Source: Oscillospiraceae bacterium
Lineage (GTDB): Bacteria; Bacillota; Clostridia; Oscillospirales; Ruminococcaceae
Direction of reading: 5' to 3'
Assembly: GCA_017847885.1 (NCBI GenBank)
Contig: JAGAUA010000038.1
Span: forward strand, 99,182 to 163,181
Length of the DNA: 64,000 bases
Part shown: positions 8,419 to 17,095 of the stretch, piece after piece
Numbering within the stretch: position 1 is the first letter of the stretch
Layout of the letters: every line of letters starts with the position of its first letter
The notes under the pieces: generated by a model
What the model was told of the DNA's origin: nothing
Databases searched by the model: none
What the model saw: the letters and a program-made list of their open reading frames with translations, nothing else
Program-made: the position numbers and the translations under genes

Positions 8419-9061
8419 TCTGCTTACTCCATTCGTCAAAGGACGTTATATGCTTCCGCTCAAGAACAGCCTTATCCGTAGCCCTTATCATAAGCTCAAG
8501 GATACGGTCATAAAGCTCCCTGTTTGCGTCGTAAAGCTCGGTATCTCCCACATAAAAAGGCTCTCCGAAAATCACCGTAAGATTTTTGGAAAACAGCTTA
8601 TAGTCTCCTGCAATTGCATACGGCACTATCGGCGCGCCTGTTTTTTTCGCCATTGAAACTGCTCCGAATTTAAAGGGCAGGAGCAGCTCGTCGGTATAAT
8701 TTCTCTTTGCTTCGGGTGAAACGTTTATTATGTATCCCTCGTTAAGAGCGTCCACCGCAGCTGCAAGCGCCGCCCGGTTTTGGCTGCTGCGGAGGTCAAC
8801 GGGTATCGACCCCACTCCGCGGAAAACAAACCCGAACACGCCGTCGTGAAGCTCCTTTTTTGCAAGCGTCCGCACAATTCTCCGTGTGCTTATATCAATG
8901 AGTATCGGGTCAAGGGCGTGCTTATGGTTGCCTGCAACAACTGCACTTCCCACAGACGGGATATTTTCTTTTCCGATAATTTTTGGTCTGTACACAAACC
9001 TGAACAGCGGCGCGCAGACAAATCTGATAAACCGATATAAATATGCTTTATTTTCTTTCAA
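8396..9061 (-). CDS. 1-acyl-sn-glycerol-3-phosphate acyltransferase (PlsC-like)
   Basis: 221 aa. The HX4D acyltransferase motif (NHKHALD) lies at about residue 45, followed by GSIPVDL and SPEAKR, the counterparts of the glycerolphosphate-binding blocks II and III. An N-terminal amphipathic/hydrophobic stretch suits a membrane-surface enzyme. It should acylate lysophosphatidic acid or a related lysolipid. It is the first gene of the phosphonolipid operon. The start is uncertain: TTG 9061 (GGTGG five bases upstream) or GTG 9070 (AAAGG four bases upstream). A longer frame to 9166 is excluded because the promoter lies inside it. Confidence 0.8.
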   Translation of the reverse strand: MKENKAYLYRFIRFVCAPLFRFVYRPKIIGKENIPSVGSAVVAGNHKHALDPILIDISTRRIVRTLAKKELHDGVFGFVFRGVGSIPVDLRSSQNRAALAAAVDALNEGYIINVSPEAKRNYTDELLLPFKFGAVSMAKKTGAPIVPYAIAGDYKLFSKNLTVIFGEPFYVGDTELYDANRELYDRILELMIRATDKAVLERKHITSFDEWSKQNEQTPSS

Positions 9062-9085
9062 GCGTACCACCAAACCTTTTCCACA

Positions 9086-9114
9086 ATTATACCATACACA
9101 AAAAACAATTGCAA
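9086..9114 (-). promoter_or_regulatory. Promoter of the phosphonolipid operon
   Basis: On the minus strand a TTGCAA -35 (9109-9114), a 17-bp spacer and a perfect TATAAT -10 (9086-9091) preceded by TGG form a strong sigma-A-type promoter. The predicted transcription start near 9079 leaves only about 10-18 nt before the acyltransferase start codon. Confidence 0.8.
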
Positions 9115-9166
9115 GGACATTTTGCATAAGGCTGTACCGGTCACAAGGTCGTCCGCGCGCCGTCAT

Positions 9167-9346
9167 TCAATACATTGATATGATTTTTTCCACGTACCGC
9201 TGCATTTCCGCTTTTGACGAAACCGAATGTGTGCCGCTGATTATCTCCTGCTTTTTATTTTCGGGAAGAGCAGCGAATTTCTCCATAGCCTTTGGATTCA
9301 TTGCAAGAGCCATTCCAAAGCCCATGGGCATTTCATAATTTTCCAT
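9167..9346 (-). CDS. Small conserved hypothetical protein
   Basis: 59 aa. ATG 9346 follows an excellent AAAGGAGG site five bases away, so the start is firm and upstream extensions are excluded. The C-terminal part (MNPKAMEKFAALPENKKQE, then THSVSSKAEMQRYV) resembles small proteins common in Clostridia and the C-terminal tail of YdeI/OmpD-associated proteins. The function is unknown. There is no signal peptide or membrane segment, and the N-terminus is Met/Gly-rich. It lies between the rex terminator and the phosphonolipid promoter and need not belong to either unit. Confidence 0.75.
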   Translation of the reverse strand: MENYEMPMGFGMALAMNPKAMEKFAALPENKKQEIISGTHSVSSKAEMQRYVEKIISMY

Positions 9347-9409
9347 GCGATACCTCCTTTGCGATATACAAATATGTTTCCGCAGGGGCATACATAATAT
9401 TCGCTTTGA

Positions 9410-9448
9410 AAAAAAATAGGGTGCATCGACAATGAGTCTGACGCACCC
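9410..9448 (-). terminator. Rho-independent terminator after rex
   Basis: On the minus strand GGGTGC/GCACCC arms (9443-9448, 9419-9424), with partly paired inner sequence, are followed by a TATTTTTTTT run. It closes the aconitase-to-rex operon. Confidence 0.75.
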
Positions 9449-9508
9449 TGACATATATTTTTTTCAAAAGCTTGGAAAACAAAATAATTTTCCAAAATAA
9501 CAGAATAT

Positions 9509-10177
9509 CTACTCTTTCTCGGATTCGTCCGCATTATTCAGCGCATAGGACAGCATCATAATGCTGTCGCCCAGGTGAACATTTTCCACCACAACGTCCT
9601 TGTGGGTGATTTTTATGTCATAGTGGCTGAAATTCCAAAACGCGTTGATACCCAGAGAAATAAGCTTGTCCGCAAGCTCCTGCGCCGCCGTTTTCGGTAT
9701 GCACAAAACCGCGATCTTAGGCTGCTCACGGATACAGAAGCTGTCCAGCTCCGAAACAGGCATGACCTCAAGGTCGGCAACTCTGCTGCCTGCCTTTTTC
9801 GGGTCGTTGTCGAAGATACCCACAAGCCTGCAGCCGTACTCGCGGAAATCCATATGTGCCGCAATTGCGTGCCCAAGATTTCCTGCGCCGATTATTATGG
9901 TTTTGTAGCCTTGGGATATGCCGAGTATCTTGCCTATTTCCGTCCGAAGCTCTGCAAGGTTGTAGCCGTAGCCCTGCTGCCCGAAGCCGCCGAAGCAGTT
10001 AAGATCCTGCCGTATCTGTGACGCGGTAAGGGACATTTTTTCGGCAAGCTCCCCCGAGGAGATCCTGACCGTACCCTGCTTCACAAGCTCGCCGATAAAG
10101 CGATAGTATCGGGGCAGACGCTTTATCACGGAAACGGATATGTCCGATTTTTTCGCTTTTGGCATTTTAACACTCAT
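9509..10177 (-). CDS. rex: Redox-sensing transcriptional repressor Rex
   Basis: 222 aa. The N-terminal winged helix (VIKRLPRYYRF, then SLTASQIRQDLNCFGGFGQQGYGY) and C-terminal Rossmann domain with GAGNLGHAIA (about residue 95) are diagnostic of Rex, which senses the NADH/NAD ratio and represses fermentation genes. It lies 33 bp after icd in the same direction and ends in a terminator, so it is probably the last gene of the TCA operon. An AAAGGAG site lies 18 bases from ATG, unusually far, with a perfect GCTTC/GAAGC hairpin filling the interval. Confidence 0.95.
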   Translation of the reverse strand: MSVKMPKAKKSDISVSVIKRLPRYYRFIGELVKQGTVRISSGELAEKMSLTASQIRQDLNCFGGFGQQGYGYNLAELRTEIGKILGISQGYKTIIIGAGNLGHAIAAHMDFREYGCRLVGIFDNDPKKAGSRVADLEVMPVSELDSFCIREQPKIAVLCIPKTAAQELADKLISLGINAFWNFSHYDIKITHKDVVVENVHLGDSIMMLSYALNNADESEKE

Positions 10178-10202
10178 GCTTCAACGGAAGCATTGCTCCT
10201 TT
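10176..10202 (-). promoter_or_regulatory. Hairpin between Shine-Dalgarno and start of rex
   Basis: On the minus strand the ribosome site AAAGGAG (10196-10202) is followed by a 7-bp perfect hairpin (ATGCTTC / GAAGCAT, 10187-10193 and 10176-10182, loop CGTT) whose 3' arm enters the rex start codon. Folding would shorten the effective spacing from 18 to a few bases, or mask the start. A very similar arrangement precedes iorB. Confidence 0.6.
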
Positions 10203-10210
10203 CGGTGTAA

Positions 10211-11428
10211 TTAGTTCATAAGCTTTGCAAGTCTGTTGTTTATCTCAACGAGGAAGGTCTCGGTATCAACAGGCTGCTTGTTTTCGAGGGTGGACATTGC
10301 GGCAAGGTTCTTGTCCATGATGCCGTCCTCCATAGTCTGAATGGAAGCCTTTTCAAGCTTGTCCGCATAGTCGATAAGCTCGGGAATGTTGTCAAGCTCG
10401 CCTCTCTTGCGGAGTGCGCCGCTCCATGCAAAAATTGTTGCAATGGGGTTTGTGGAGGTCTTTTCGCCCTTGAGGTAGTTATAGTAGTGGCGTGTTACCG
10501 TGCCGTGAGCAGCTTCGTACTCATAAACGCCCGAGGGAGAAACCAGCACAGAGGTCATAAGGCCGAGGCTTCCGAAAGCTGTTGCAAGCATATCGGACAT
10601 TACGTCGCCGTCGTAGTTCTTGCAAGCCCAGATAAAGCCGCCGTTTGAACGTACAACTCTTGCGATAACGTCGTCGATAAGGGTATAGAAATACTCAATG
10701 CCTGCCGCCTCGAATTTTTCCTTGTACTCGTTCTCGTAAATTTCTGCGAAAATGTCCTTGAAGCGGTGGTCGTAGGTCTTGGAGATGGTATCCTTTGAAG
10801 CAAACCACAGGTCCTCCTTTGCGTCGAGAGCAAAGTTGAAGCAGGAACGTGCAAAGGATGCGATTGAATCGTCAAGGTTGTGAACGCCCTGAATGATACC
10901 GTCGGAGTTCTTGAAATCGTGGATAAGAGCACGGGTCTCGTTGCCGTCCTTGTCGGTAACAACAAGCTCAGCCTTTGAGCCAGCCTCAACACGAAGCTCG
11001 GTGTTCTTGTAGATGTCGCCATAAGCGTGACGTGCGATAGTGATAGGCTTAGTCCATGTGGGAATGTAAGGAACGATACCCTTTACAAGGATAGGCTTTC
11101 TGAACACTGTACCGTCAAGAATTGCACGGATAGTACCGTTAGGGGACTTCCACATTTCCTTGAGGTTGTACTCGGTCATTCTCTGTGCGTTAGGAGTAAT
11201 GGTTGCGCACTTTACAGCAACGCCGTACTTCTTTGTAGCCTCGGCGCTGTCGATAGTAACCTGGTCGTTAGTCTCGTTACGGTGAACAAGACCCAGGTCG
11301 TAATACTCGCTTTTCAAGTCGATGTAAGGGAGAATAAGGATATCCTTTATCATCTTCCAGATGATACGGGTCATTTCGTCGCCGTCCATTTCGACGATAG
11401 GGGTAGTCATTTTGATTTTTTCAGCCAT
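10211..11428 (-). CDS. icd: Isocitrate dehydrogenase (NADP-dependent, eukaryote-like subfamily)
   Basis: 405 aa. It oxidatively decarboxylates isocitrate to 2-oxoglutarate for glutamate synthesis. The N-terminal [13 protein letters not shown], substrate loop [16 protein letters not shown] (about residue 94) and cofactor segment [10 protein letters not shown] are those of the homodimeric class II enzyme, and the length is normal. ATG 11428 has GGAGG eight bases upstream; the TTG two codons earlier is too close to the site. The first bases overlap the end of the upstream membrane-protein gene, giving translational coupling. It shares the operon with aconitase and Rex. Confidence 0.95.
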   Translation of the reverse strand: MAEKIKMTTPIVEMDGDEMTRIIWKMIKDILILPYIDLKSEYYDLGLVHRNETNDQVTIDSAEATKKYGVAVKCATITPNAQRMTEYNLKEMWKSPNGTIRAILDGTVFRKPILVKGIVPYIPTWTKPITIARHAYGDIYKNTELRVEAGSKAELVVTDKDGNETRALIHDFKNSDGIIQGVHNLDDSIASFARSCFNFALDAKEDLWFASKDTISKTYDHRFKDIFAEIYENEYKEKFEAAGIEYFYTLIDDVIARVVRSNGGFIWACKNYDGDVMSDMLATAFGSLGLMTSVLVSPSGVYEYEAAHGTVTRHYYNYLKGEKTSTNPIATIFAWSGALRKRGELDNIPELIDYADKLEKASIQTMEDGIMDKNLAAMSTLENKQPVDTETFLVEINNRLAKLMN

Positions 11429-12233
11429 TTTCAAGACCTCCGTTTATAATAAATTTAAAGTTTCCAATGGTTACAGTTTCGGTGTAGCCGTAATAATCGG
11501 GTGCGTCAAGATAAAATATAAAGCTTTCTTTTCCGTTATCTGATTCAACCGTTTCGTACTTCATAGACGCTGCGCCATAAAGGGCATCCATAATTTTTTC
11601 GATAATACTAAAAATCTCATCATCGGATAAATTGTCAAAGAATATGTTGCTTGAAAATCCAATATCCTCACAACCGCCTACAAGTTCTGTAAATCTTTGA
11701 GCTTTAAATGAATCTAAAGAATCATCAAGCAATTGAAAATAATTGCAGTAACAATAAGTATCGTCATTCAACCGACTATAAGAAGTCAGCGAAGGAGCAT
11801 AAATTGAAATTTCACAATGGGAAATTGTTATTTTAAAATTGTATTTACCTGCAAGAACAATATGGTATATTGGCAAGTAAAATTCATCCCATGTTATTTT
11901 GCATTTCATTTTCAGCTTAAAGTGCTCGGCGATTTTTCCCATCTTTTCACGGACAGTGTCTTCAGAAAATACAAATCTGGATTTTGGCTGTTCGGATTTT
12001 GAATTTGAAGCAGATATATTTTTATTACCGAAGTCAAATTTCCGACCCAAACAGTCGTGTGTCATAGAGTAGTGAAATTCCCAAAGCAGAAAGCATATGA
12101 TTGCAAAAACGGCTGACACATTCAGAACGTAAATATCTTGCAGGACAATTCCTGCAACAATTAGCTTTACGCACAAAACCGTGCATACAAATGCGGCTAT
12201 AAAGACTGCTTTTGTCAGCTTAGGTTTACGCAT
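11421..12233 (-). CDS. Hypothetical membrane-anchored protein
   Basis: 270 aa, not recognised. Two hydrophobic segments lie near the N-terminus (about residues 8-30 and 35-55), followed by a soluble domain of mixed alpha/beta character rich in Tyr, Asp and Ser. The predicted topology is a helical hairpin with a cytoplasmic domain. It sits between the DUF3795 gene (8-bp gap) and icd, whose ribosome site lies within its last codons. It is more AT-rich than its neighbours, suggesting insertion into the aconitase-icd operon. No function can be assigned. Confidence 0.7.
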   Translation of the reverse strand: MRKPKLTKAVFIAAFVCTVLCVKLIVAGIVLQDIYVLNVSAVFAIICFLLWEFHYSMTHDCLGRKFDFGNKNISASNSKSEQPKSRFVFSEDTVREKMGKIAEHFKLKMKCKITWDEFYLPIYHIVLAGKYNFKITISHCEISIYAPSLTSYSRLNDDTYCYCNYFQLLDDSLDSFKAQRFTELVGGCEDIGFSSNIFFDNLSDDEIFSIIEKIMDALYGAASMKYETVESDNGKESFIFYLDAPDYYGYTETVTIGNFKFIINGGLENG

Positions 12234-12241
12234 ATGCCTAC

Positions 12242-12673
12242 CTACTTTTTCTTAGTAATATCGATCATAACGCCCACGGCAGTTCCCACGAGAATACACG
12301 CAAACATTACCGCCGCAAAACTTTCCGACAGCGCGCCGAATACTGCGCCTGCCGAAGCTCCCACAGCAAGTCCGCCGAGAATAAGGCTTCCCGAAGTCTG
12401 TTTGCGCGAGGATTCCTCCTCAGCCCAGCGTTTCAGCGTAACAAGCCGCTCGCCGTTGTCGCCCTCCTCCTCGTCGAAGGAGGTGTTTCTCAGCAGGTCG
12501 CAGGGAAAATCGGGGCATTTGCCGCAATGCTCAAGCTGCTTTTCCTCGCAGCATTTTTTTATCTCGCAGTCACCTGCCCAGTTTCCCTCTTCAAGGTCGA
12601 GACAGCCCTCGCAGCCGCAGGCTTCGCGGTTTTCACATTCGCTGCAAAGCAGACCGCACCTTGACTCATGCAT
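12242..12673 (-). CDS. DUF3795-type cysteine-rich protein with C-terminal glycine-rich membrane segment
   Basis: 143 aa. The first 65 residues contain 14 cysteines in CxxC-like spacing (CGLLCSECE, CGCEGC, IKKCCEEK, HCGKCPDFPC), the pattern of DUF3795 putative metal-binding domains. Residues about 95-135 form a hydrophobic Gly/Ala-rich hairpin, so it is probably membrane-tethered. The start ATG at 12673 overlaps the aconitase stop (TAATG), so translation is coupled. A role in metal or Fe-S handling for aconitase is only a guess from position. Confidence 0.75.
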   Translation of the reverse strand: MHESRCGLLCSECENREACGCEGCLDLEEGNWAGDCEIKKCCEEKQLEHCGKCPDFPCDLLRNTSFDEEEGDNGERLVTLKRWAEEESSRKQTSGSLILGGLAVGASAGAVFGALSESFAAVMFACILVGTAVGVMIDITKKK

Positions 12674-14610
12674 TACTTGAGGCTTTCTCTTGTATAGTCA
12701 AGCAGACCGCCTGCAAGGATAATATCCTTAGTTCTTCCCGAAAGCTCGCAGAGTACGGGAATTTCAGCGCCCGTTGTCTTGTTTGTTACGGTAAGCTCCG
12801 TCTTGCCTGCTTCGATATCTGCACGGACGTTTGCAAGCACAAGCTCGTCGCCCTGCGAAATTTTATCGTAGTCAGCCTCGTTCACGAATGTAAGAGGAAG
12901 AATACCTACGTTGATAAGGTTGGAGCGGTGGATTCTCGCAAAGCTCTTTACCAGAACAGCCTTTACGCCCAGGTGGAGAGGAGCAAGGGCAGCGTGCTCA
13001 CGGGACGAGCCCTGACCGTAGTTTGCACCGCCGACGATAATGCTCTTTCCGAGGCTTTCTGCGCGCTCGGGGAATTTCTCGTCGCATACGGTAAAGCAGA
13101 ACTTGGAAATTGCAGGAATATTTGAACGGAGAGGAAGTATCTTCGCACCTGCCGGCATGATGTGGTCGGTAGTGATGTTGTCGCCGACTTTAAGCGAGCA
13201 GGGCGCTTCAATGCTGTCTGCAAGAGGCTTGGTTGTGGGGAAAGGCTTGATGTTGGGTCCGCGGAGAATTTCAACCTTGTCCATTTCCTCAACGGGTGCG
13301 GGAGCAGCTATCATATTGTCATTGATAACGAACTCCTTGGGCATTTCAAATACGGGCATTTCGCCGAGTGTTCTGGGGTCGGTAAGTACGCCTGCAATTG
13401 CGGAAGCTGCTGCCATTTCGGGAGATACCAGATAAATCTGTCCGTCCTTTGTGCCGGAACGTCCCTCAAAGTTTCTGTTGAAGGTACGGAGGGAGATACC
13501 CTTTGAGTTAGGCGACTGACCCATACCGATACAAGGTCCGCAAGCGCTTTCGAGGATTCTTGCACCTGCGTCAATCATAATTGCAAGAGCGCCGTTCTGT
13601 GCAAGCATATTGAGCACCTGCTTTGAGCCGGGAGCGATAGAAAGGGAAACGTCGGGGTGAACGGTCTTGCCCTTGAGAATGTGAGCGACCTTCATCATAT
13701 CCATAAGCGAGCTGTTTGTACATGAACCGATGCAGACCTGGTCTATCTTCATGCCGCTGAGTTCCTCGGCTGTCTTGATATTGTCGGGAGAATGAGGGCA
13801 AGCCGCAAGGGGTGCAAGCTCGGAAAGGTTTATCTCAATTACCTCGTCGTAAACTGCGTCGGGGTCTGCGGAAAGCTCCGTCCAAACCTCGCCGCGCTTC
13901 TGAGCGTCAAGGAACTGCTTTGTTATTTCGTCCGAGGGGAAGATAGAAGTGGTCGCGCCAAGCTCTGCGCCCATGTTTGTGATAGTCGCACGCTCGGGAA
14001 CGCTGAGAGTCTTAACGCCCTCGCCTGTGTACTCGATTACCTTGCCCACGCCGCCCTTTACGGACATGATGCGGAGGACTTCAAGGATAACGTCCTTAGC
14101 CGCTACCCAAGGATTAAGCTTGCCTGTGAGCTTAACATTAACTATCTTGGGGTATGTAATATAGTAAGCGCCGCCGCCCATTGCAACAGCAACGTCAAGT
14201 CCGCCTGCGCCGATAGCTATCATGCCGATACCGCCGCCTGTGGGTGTATGGCTGTCGGAGCCGATAAGCGTTTTTCCGGGGATACCGAAGCGCTCAAGGT
14301 GTACCTGGTGGCAGATACCGTTGCCGGGACGTGAAAAATAAATGCCGTGCTTTTTAGCTACAGAGCCGATGAAACGGTGGTCGTCGGCGTTTTCGAAGCC
14401 CGACTGAAGGGTGTTGTGGTCGATATATGCAACGGAGCGTTCTGTCTTTACTCTCGGCACGCCCATAGCCTCGAATTCGAGGTATGCCATAGTGCCTGTT
14501 GCGTCCTGAGTAAGAGTCTGGTCAATTCGGATTCCGATTTCCTTGCCCTTGACGAATTCGCCGTCAACAAGGTGAGCTTTAAGTATTTTTTCGGTCAATG
14601 TGTATCCCAT
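12673..14610 (-). CDS. acnA: Aconitate hydratase
   Basis: 645 aa. It isomerises citrate to isocitrate with a 4Fe-4S cluster. The cluster cysteines are visible in IGSCTNSS and ESACGPCIG. The swivel domain follows with LKVGDNITTDHIMPAG and NYGQGSSREHAAL. Length and order fit the short monomeric bacterial/Aquifex-type aconitase rather than the 890-aa form. ATG 14610 is preceded by AAAGGA; a frame reaching 14679 would overlap the promoter. It is the first gene of an operon leading to isocitrate dehydrogenase and Rex, an oxidative branch from citrate to 2-oxoglutarate. No citrate synthase lies in the window. Confidence 0.95.
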   Translation of the reverse strand: MGYTLTEKILKAHLVDGEFVKGKEIGIRIDQTLTQDATGTMAYLEFEAMGVPRVKTERSVAYIDHNTLQSGFENADDHRFIGSVAKKHGIYFSRPGNGICHQVHLERFGIPGKTLIGSDSHTPTGGGIGMIAIGAGGLDVAVAMGGGAYYITYPKIVNVKLTGKLNPWVAAKDVILEVLRIMSVKGGVGKVIEYTGEGVKTLSVPERATITNMGAELGATTSIFPSDEITKQFLDAQKRGEVWTELSADPDAVYDEVIEINLSELAPLAACPHSPDNIKTAEELSGMKIDQVCIGSCTNSSLMDMMKVAHILKGKTVHPDVSLSIAPGSKQVLNMLAQNGALAIMIDAGARILESACGPCIGMGQSPNSKGISLRTFNRNFEGRSGTKDGQIYLVSPEMAAASAIAGVLTDPRTLGEMPVFEMPKEFVINDNMIAAPAPVEEMDKVEILRGPNIKPFPTTKPLADSIEAPCSLKVGDNITTDHIMPAGAKILPLRSNIPAISKFCFTVCDEKFPERAESLGKSIIVGGANYGQGSSREHAALAPLHLGVKAVLVKSFARIHRSNLINVGILPLTFVNEADYDKISQGDELVLANVRADIEAGKTELTVTNKTTGAEIPVLCELSGRTKDIILAGGLLDYTRESLK

Positions 14611-14684
14611 TCGGAACAATCCTTTCGTTTTAAAATGTTTTGTGCAGTCTGCTTCAATAAAAGCAAAATACAAATACACATACT

Positions 14685-14713
14685 ATTATACTTGTTTTGC
14701 GGAAGTTTGTCAA
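14685..14713 (-). promoter_or_regulatory. Promoter of aconitase operon
   Basis: Minus-strand TTGACA (14708-14713), 17-bp spacer, TATAAT (14685-14690). The leader to the aconitase ATG is about 70 nt. Confidence 0.85.
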
Positions 14714-14919
14714 TAATTTATCAAAAGACATAAAATATTAACAAACACTTGCCCACCGGTTGCGAACAATGTTCAGCCGTCCGTTAAAAATGGATAGCCG
14801 TGCAACTGCAATTGTACCACGTTGGACAAAAAAGCGCTGTATAAGTTATCACTTTATGGTTATATTCCACAGTTTAAAATTAAAATAGCCAAACATATGT
14901 ACAAAAATTATTAATATAA
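14714..14919. other. Intergenic region between divergent operons
   Basis: This is the middle part of the 405-bp gap between the divergent aconitase and dynamin operons. A TTAACAAA half-site near 14739 and scattered short inverted repeats are visible, but no full Rex or CcpC site that I would defend, and no coding frame. Confidence 0.5.
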
Positions 14920-14949
14920 TTGACATAGGTACTGTTCTTATGCTATAAT
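14920..14949 (+). promoter_or_regulatory. Promoter of dynamin island
   Basis: TTGACA (14920-14925), 18-bp spacer ending in TGC, and TATAAT (14944-14949). It should drive the first dynamin-like gene at 15016. Confidence 0.85.
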
Positions 14950-15015
14950 TATACTGTATATTTAGAATATTTTCACATATCAGTGTTTATATATTCTTTG
15001 ATTAGGAGGATTTCT

Positions 15016-17064
15016 ATGGAACAGACATTGAACTACGGAAGCTACTCCGCTTACAAGCAAACGGTTTCCGAACTGACAGAAAGCCTTTCCCAGCTTAAAG
15101 AGTACAGCGAGGAGCTTGAGCTGACTCACACCGCAAAATCCATTAACGAAACTATCGAGAAAATTGCCAAGGAACACTTCGAGGTCGCAATAGTCGGAGA
15201 ATTCAAGCGAGGAAAGAGTACCCTTATCAACGCTCTTCTCGGTCAGGAGGTCCTCCCTGCCGATGTTCTTCCTGCAACGGCAACGCTTAACAGGGTTACA
15301 TACAGCGAGACCCCCTATGTTATGGTTGAGTACAAGACGGGCGAGACCGAACGGGTCGACATCAACCAGCTGGAAAACTATGTTACAAAGCTTTCCTACG
15401 AGTCGGAAAAAACTGCCGAGACCGTAAAGCAGGCTACGGTTTATTACGATACCGCTTTCTGCAAAAACAATGTTGATATCATTGATACCCCGGGTCTGAA
15501 CGATGACGAGCAGATGACCAACGTTACGCTTTCCATTCTCCCAGAGATTGACGCGGCTGTTTTCGTTATCAGCGCAAACTCGCCGTTCTCCCAATTTGAG
15601 AAGGAATTCCTCGAAAAGAGAATGCTCACAAGCGACATGGGCAGAATTATTTTTGCCGTAAACTGCTTCGGCACGTTCTCCAAGGAGGACGAGGACAGGA
15701 TAGTCGAGACGGTTGAAAAGCGTATCGGCAGCTATGTTATGGAAAAAGCCAAGATGGTCATGGGCGAGGACTCCAGAGAATTTGCCGTGTACAAGAGAAA
15801 AATCGGCAAGCCCAAGGTCATCGGCGTATACGCTAAAAAAGCGCTCATGGCTAAGGAAAGCGGCGATGCTACAATGCTTGAAGAAAGTAATTTCCCCACC
15901 TTTGAAAAGGCGCTGGAATCAATGCTTACACAAGAGCGCGGCGCTATTACCCTGCAAATTCTTGCAAATAAAATCATCAGCTCCGGTTCAGAGCTTATAA
16001 ACTCTATCCTCATAAGAGAAAACTCCCTTATGATGGAAACCGACGAGTTCATGGACAAATACACCGCCGCTATTGAAGAAATTGACGAGATACGTACCAA
16101 AAAGCGTGCCGAGTTTGTCCGCATAAACGACGCTGCAAACAACGTTTTCAAGGACTTGCAGCCTATTCTCGACAGCTATTGGGTACAGATCGAAGAGACC
16201 GCTATGAAGGTTATTGACGATTACCCCATGTGCGCCGACGACCTCAAGAAGGATAAGCTGAAGATAGTTTACTCCAAGCTTACCGAGAAGATCAAGGAAA
16301 ATATCGAAAACAAGGCTCAGCTTATTTGTGAGCAGATACAGAACGAGATAAATATCGCCCTCAGCGATGAGGCAGAGCGTTTGCAGTCCTTTGAGGACGA
16401 ATTCTTCGCTTCGGTAAGCCGTATTCAGGAAATGTTCTCCGTTCCCCAGAAGCACGCACGCAACGGCGGCGTTGTTGACCAGATAATCGGCGTTGCTATC
16501 GGCAGCGTGGGCACGGGCGGTCTGTTCATCGGCTTCCGCGAGGCAGGTATCAAGGGCGCTCTCCTTGGCGGTGCTTCGGGCTTTATCGGCTTCTGCGCGA
16601 CCTTCTATGCCGCTGCTTATCTGGCAGGCTTCCTCGGTATAGTTGCTGCGGGCCCCGTTACACTTTGCCTTATGGCTGTTGCTGGTCTTGCAGGTACTTT
16701 TACGGGCAAATTTTCCGTTGACAAGCTGCTTGTTCAGGAGCGTATCGACAAATACAAGGCAAACTTCAAGCAGTCCGTCAAGAAGCAGTTCCACGAAATG
16801 AAGATCACAAGCGACTTCACGGAAACCGTACGTCAGCAGGTTTACGCTTCCTTCCAGGGACTTAAATCCAAGATCGAAGAAGAAACCGAAATCATCCTTC
16901 TCGATACGCAGAAAACTCTGGACAACCTCAACCAGCTCAAAGCCGAGAAGAAAAATATGTCCGACAACGAAAAAGAAAAGCTCCATAATATTGCCGAATA
17001 TACCGGCGCTTTGCTTGCGGAAACCTATAATCTGCACAAGGTACTGACAGATAATATGGAATGA
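15016..17064 (+). CDS. Dynamin-like GTPase A (bacterial DLP with hydrophobic hairpin)
   Basis: 682 aa. The GTPase domain has P-loop GEFKRGKST (about 61-69), switch-I threonines in LPATATLN, and DTPGLND (about 157-163). The G4 position reads NCFG, lacking the usual Asp. Long helical stretches follow. A strongly hydrophobic glycine-rich region (about 485-570) probably inserts in the membrane like the paddle of bacterial dynamins, and a C-terminal coiled coil ends the protein. Such proteins remodel or repair membranes and often act as unequal pairs. ATG 15016 has AGGAGGA at ideal spacing; an upstream ATG-less extension to 14983 was rejected. It is followed after 31 bp by the M48-like gene. Confidence 0.9.
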   Translation: MEQTLNYGSYSAYKQTVSELTESLSQLKEYSEELELTHTAKSINETIEKIAKEHFEVAIVGEFKRGKSTLINALLGQEVLPADVLPATATLNRVTYSETPYVMVEYKTGETERVDINQLENYVTKLSYESEKTAETVKQATVYYDTAFCKNNVDIIDTPGLNDDEQMTNVTLSILPEIDAAVFVISANSPFSQFEKEFLEKRMLTSDMGRIIFAVNCFGTFSKEDEDRIVETVEKRIGSYVMEKAKMVMGEDSREFAVYKRKIGKPKVIGVYAKKALMAKESGDATMLEESNFPTFEKALESMLTQERGAITLQILANKIISSGSELINSILIRENSLMMETDEFMDKYTAAIEEIDEIRTKKRAEFVRINDAANNVFKDLQPILDSYWVQIEETAMKVIDDYPMCADDLKKDKLKIVYSKLTEKIKENIENKAQLICEQIQNEINIALSDEAERLQSFEDEFFASVSRIQEMFSVPQKHARNGGVVDQIIGVAIGSVGTGGLFIGFREAGIKGALLGGASGFIGFCATFYAAAYLAGFLGIVAAGPVTLCLMAVAGLAGTFTGKFSVDKLLVQERIDKYKANFKQSVKKQFHEMKITSDFTETVRQQVYASFQGLKSKIEEETEIILLDTQKTLDNLNQLKAEKKNMSDNEKEKLHNIAEYTGALLAETYNLHKVLTDNME

Positions 17065-17095
17065 TCTTCTATTGTGAATTTAAGGAGGATTCTCG

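Noticed and set aside
10178..10202. Tiny upstream reading frame (eight codons) overlapping the rex start
   Set aside because: Its ATG is only two to four bases from the ribosome site and lies in the hairpin. A structural role for the hairpin explains the sequence better.
14731..14745. Possible Rex-binding half-site TTAACAAA upstream of aconitase
   Set aside because: Only one half of the consensus palindrome is present, so I would not call an operator.
15988..17037. Open frame of 349 codons on the minus strand
   Set aside because: It is antisense to dynamin A, with no start signal or family resemblance.
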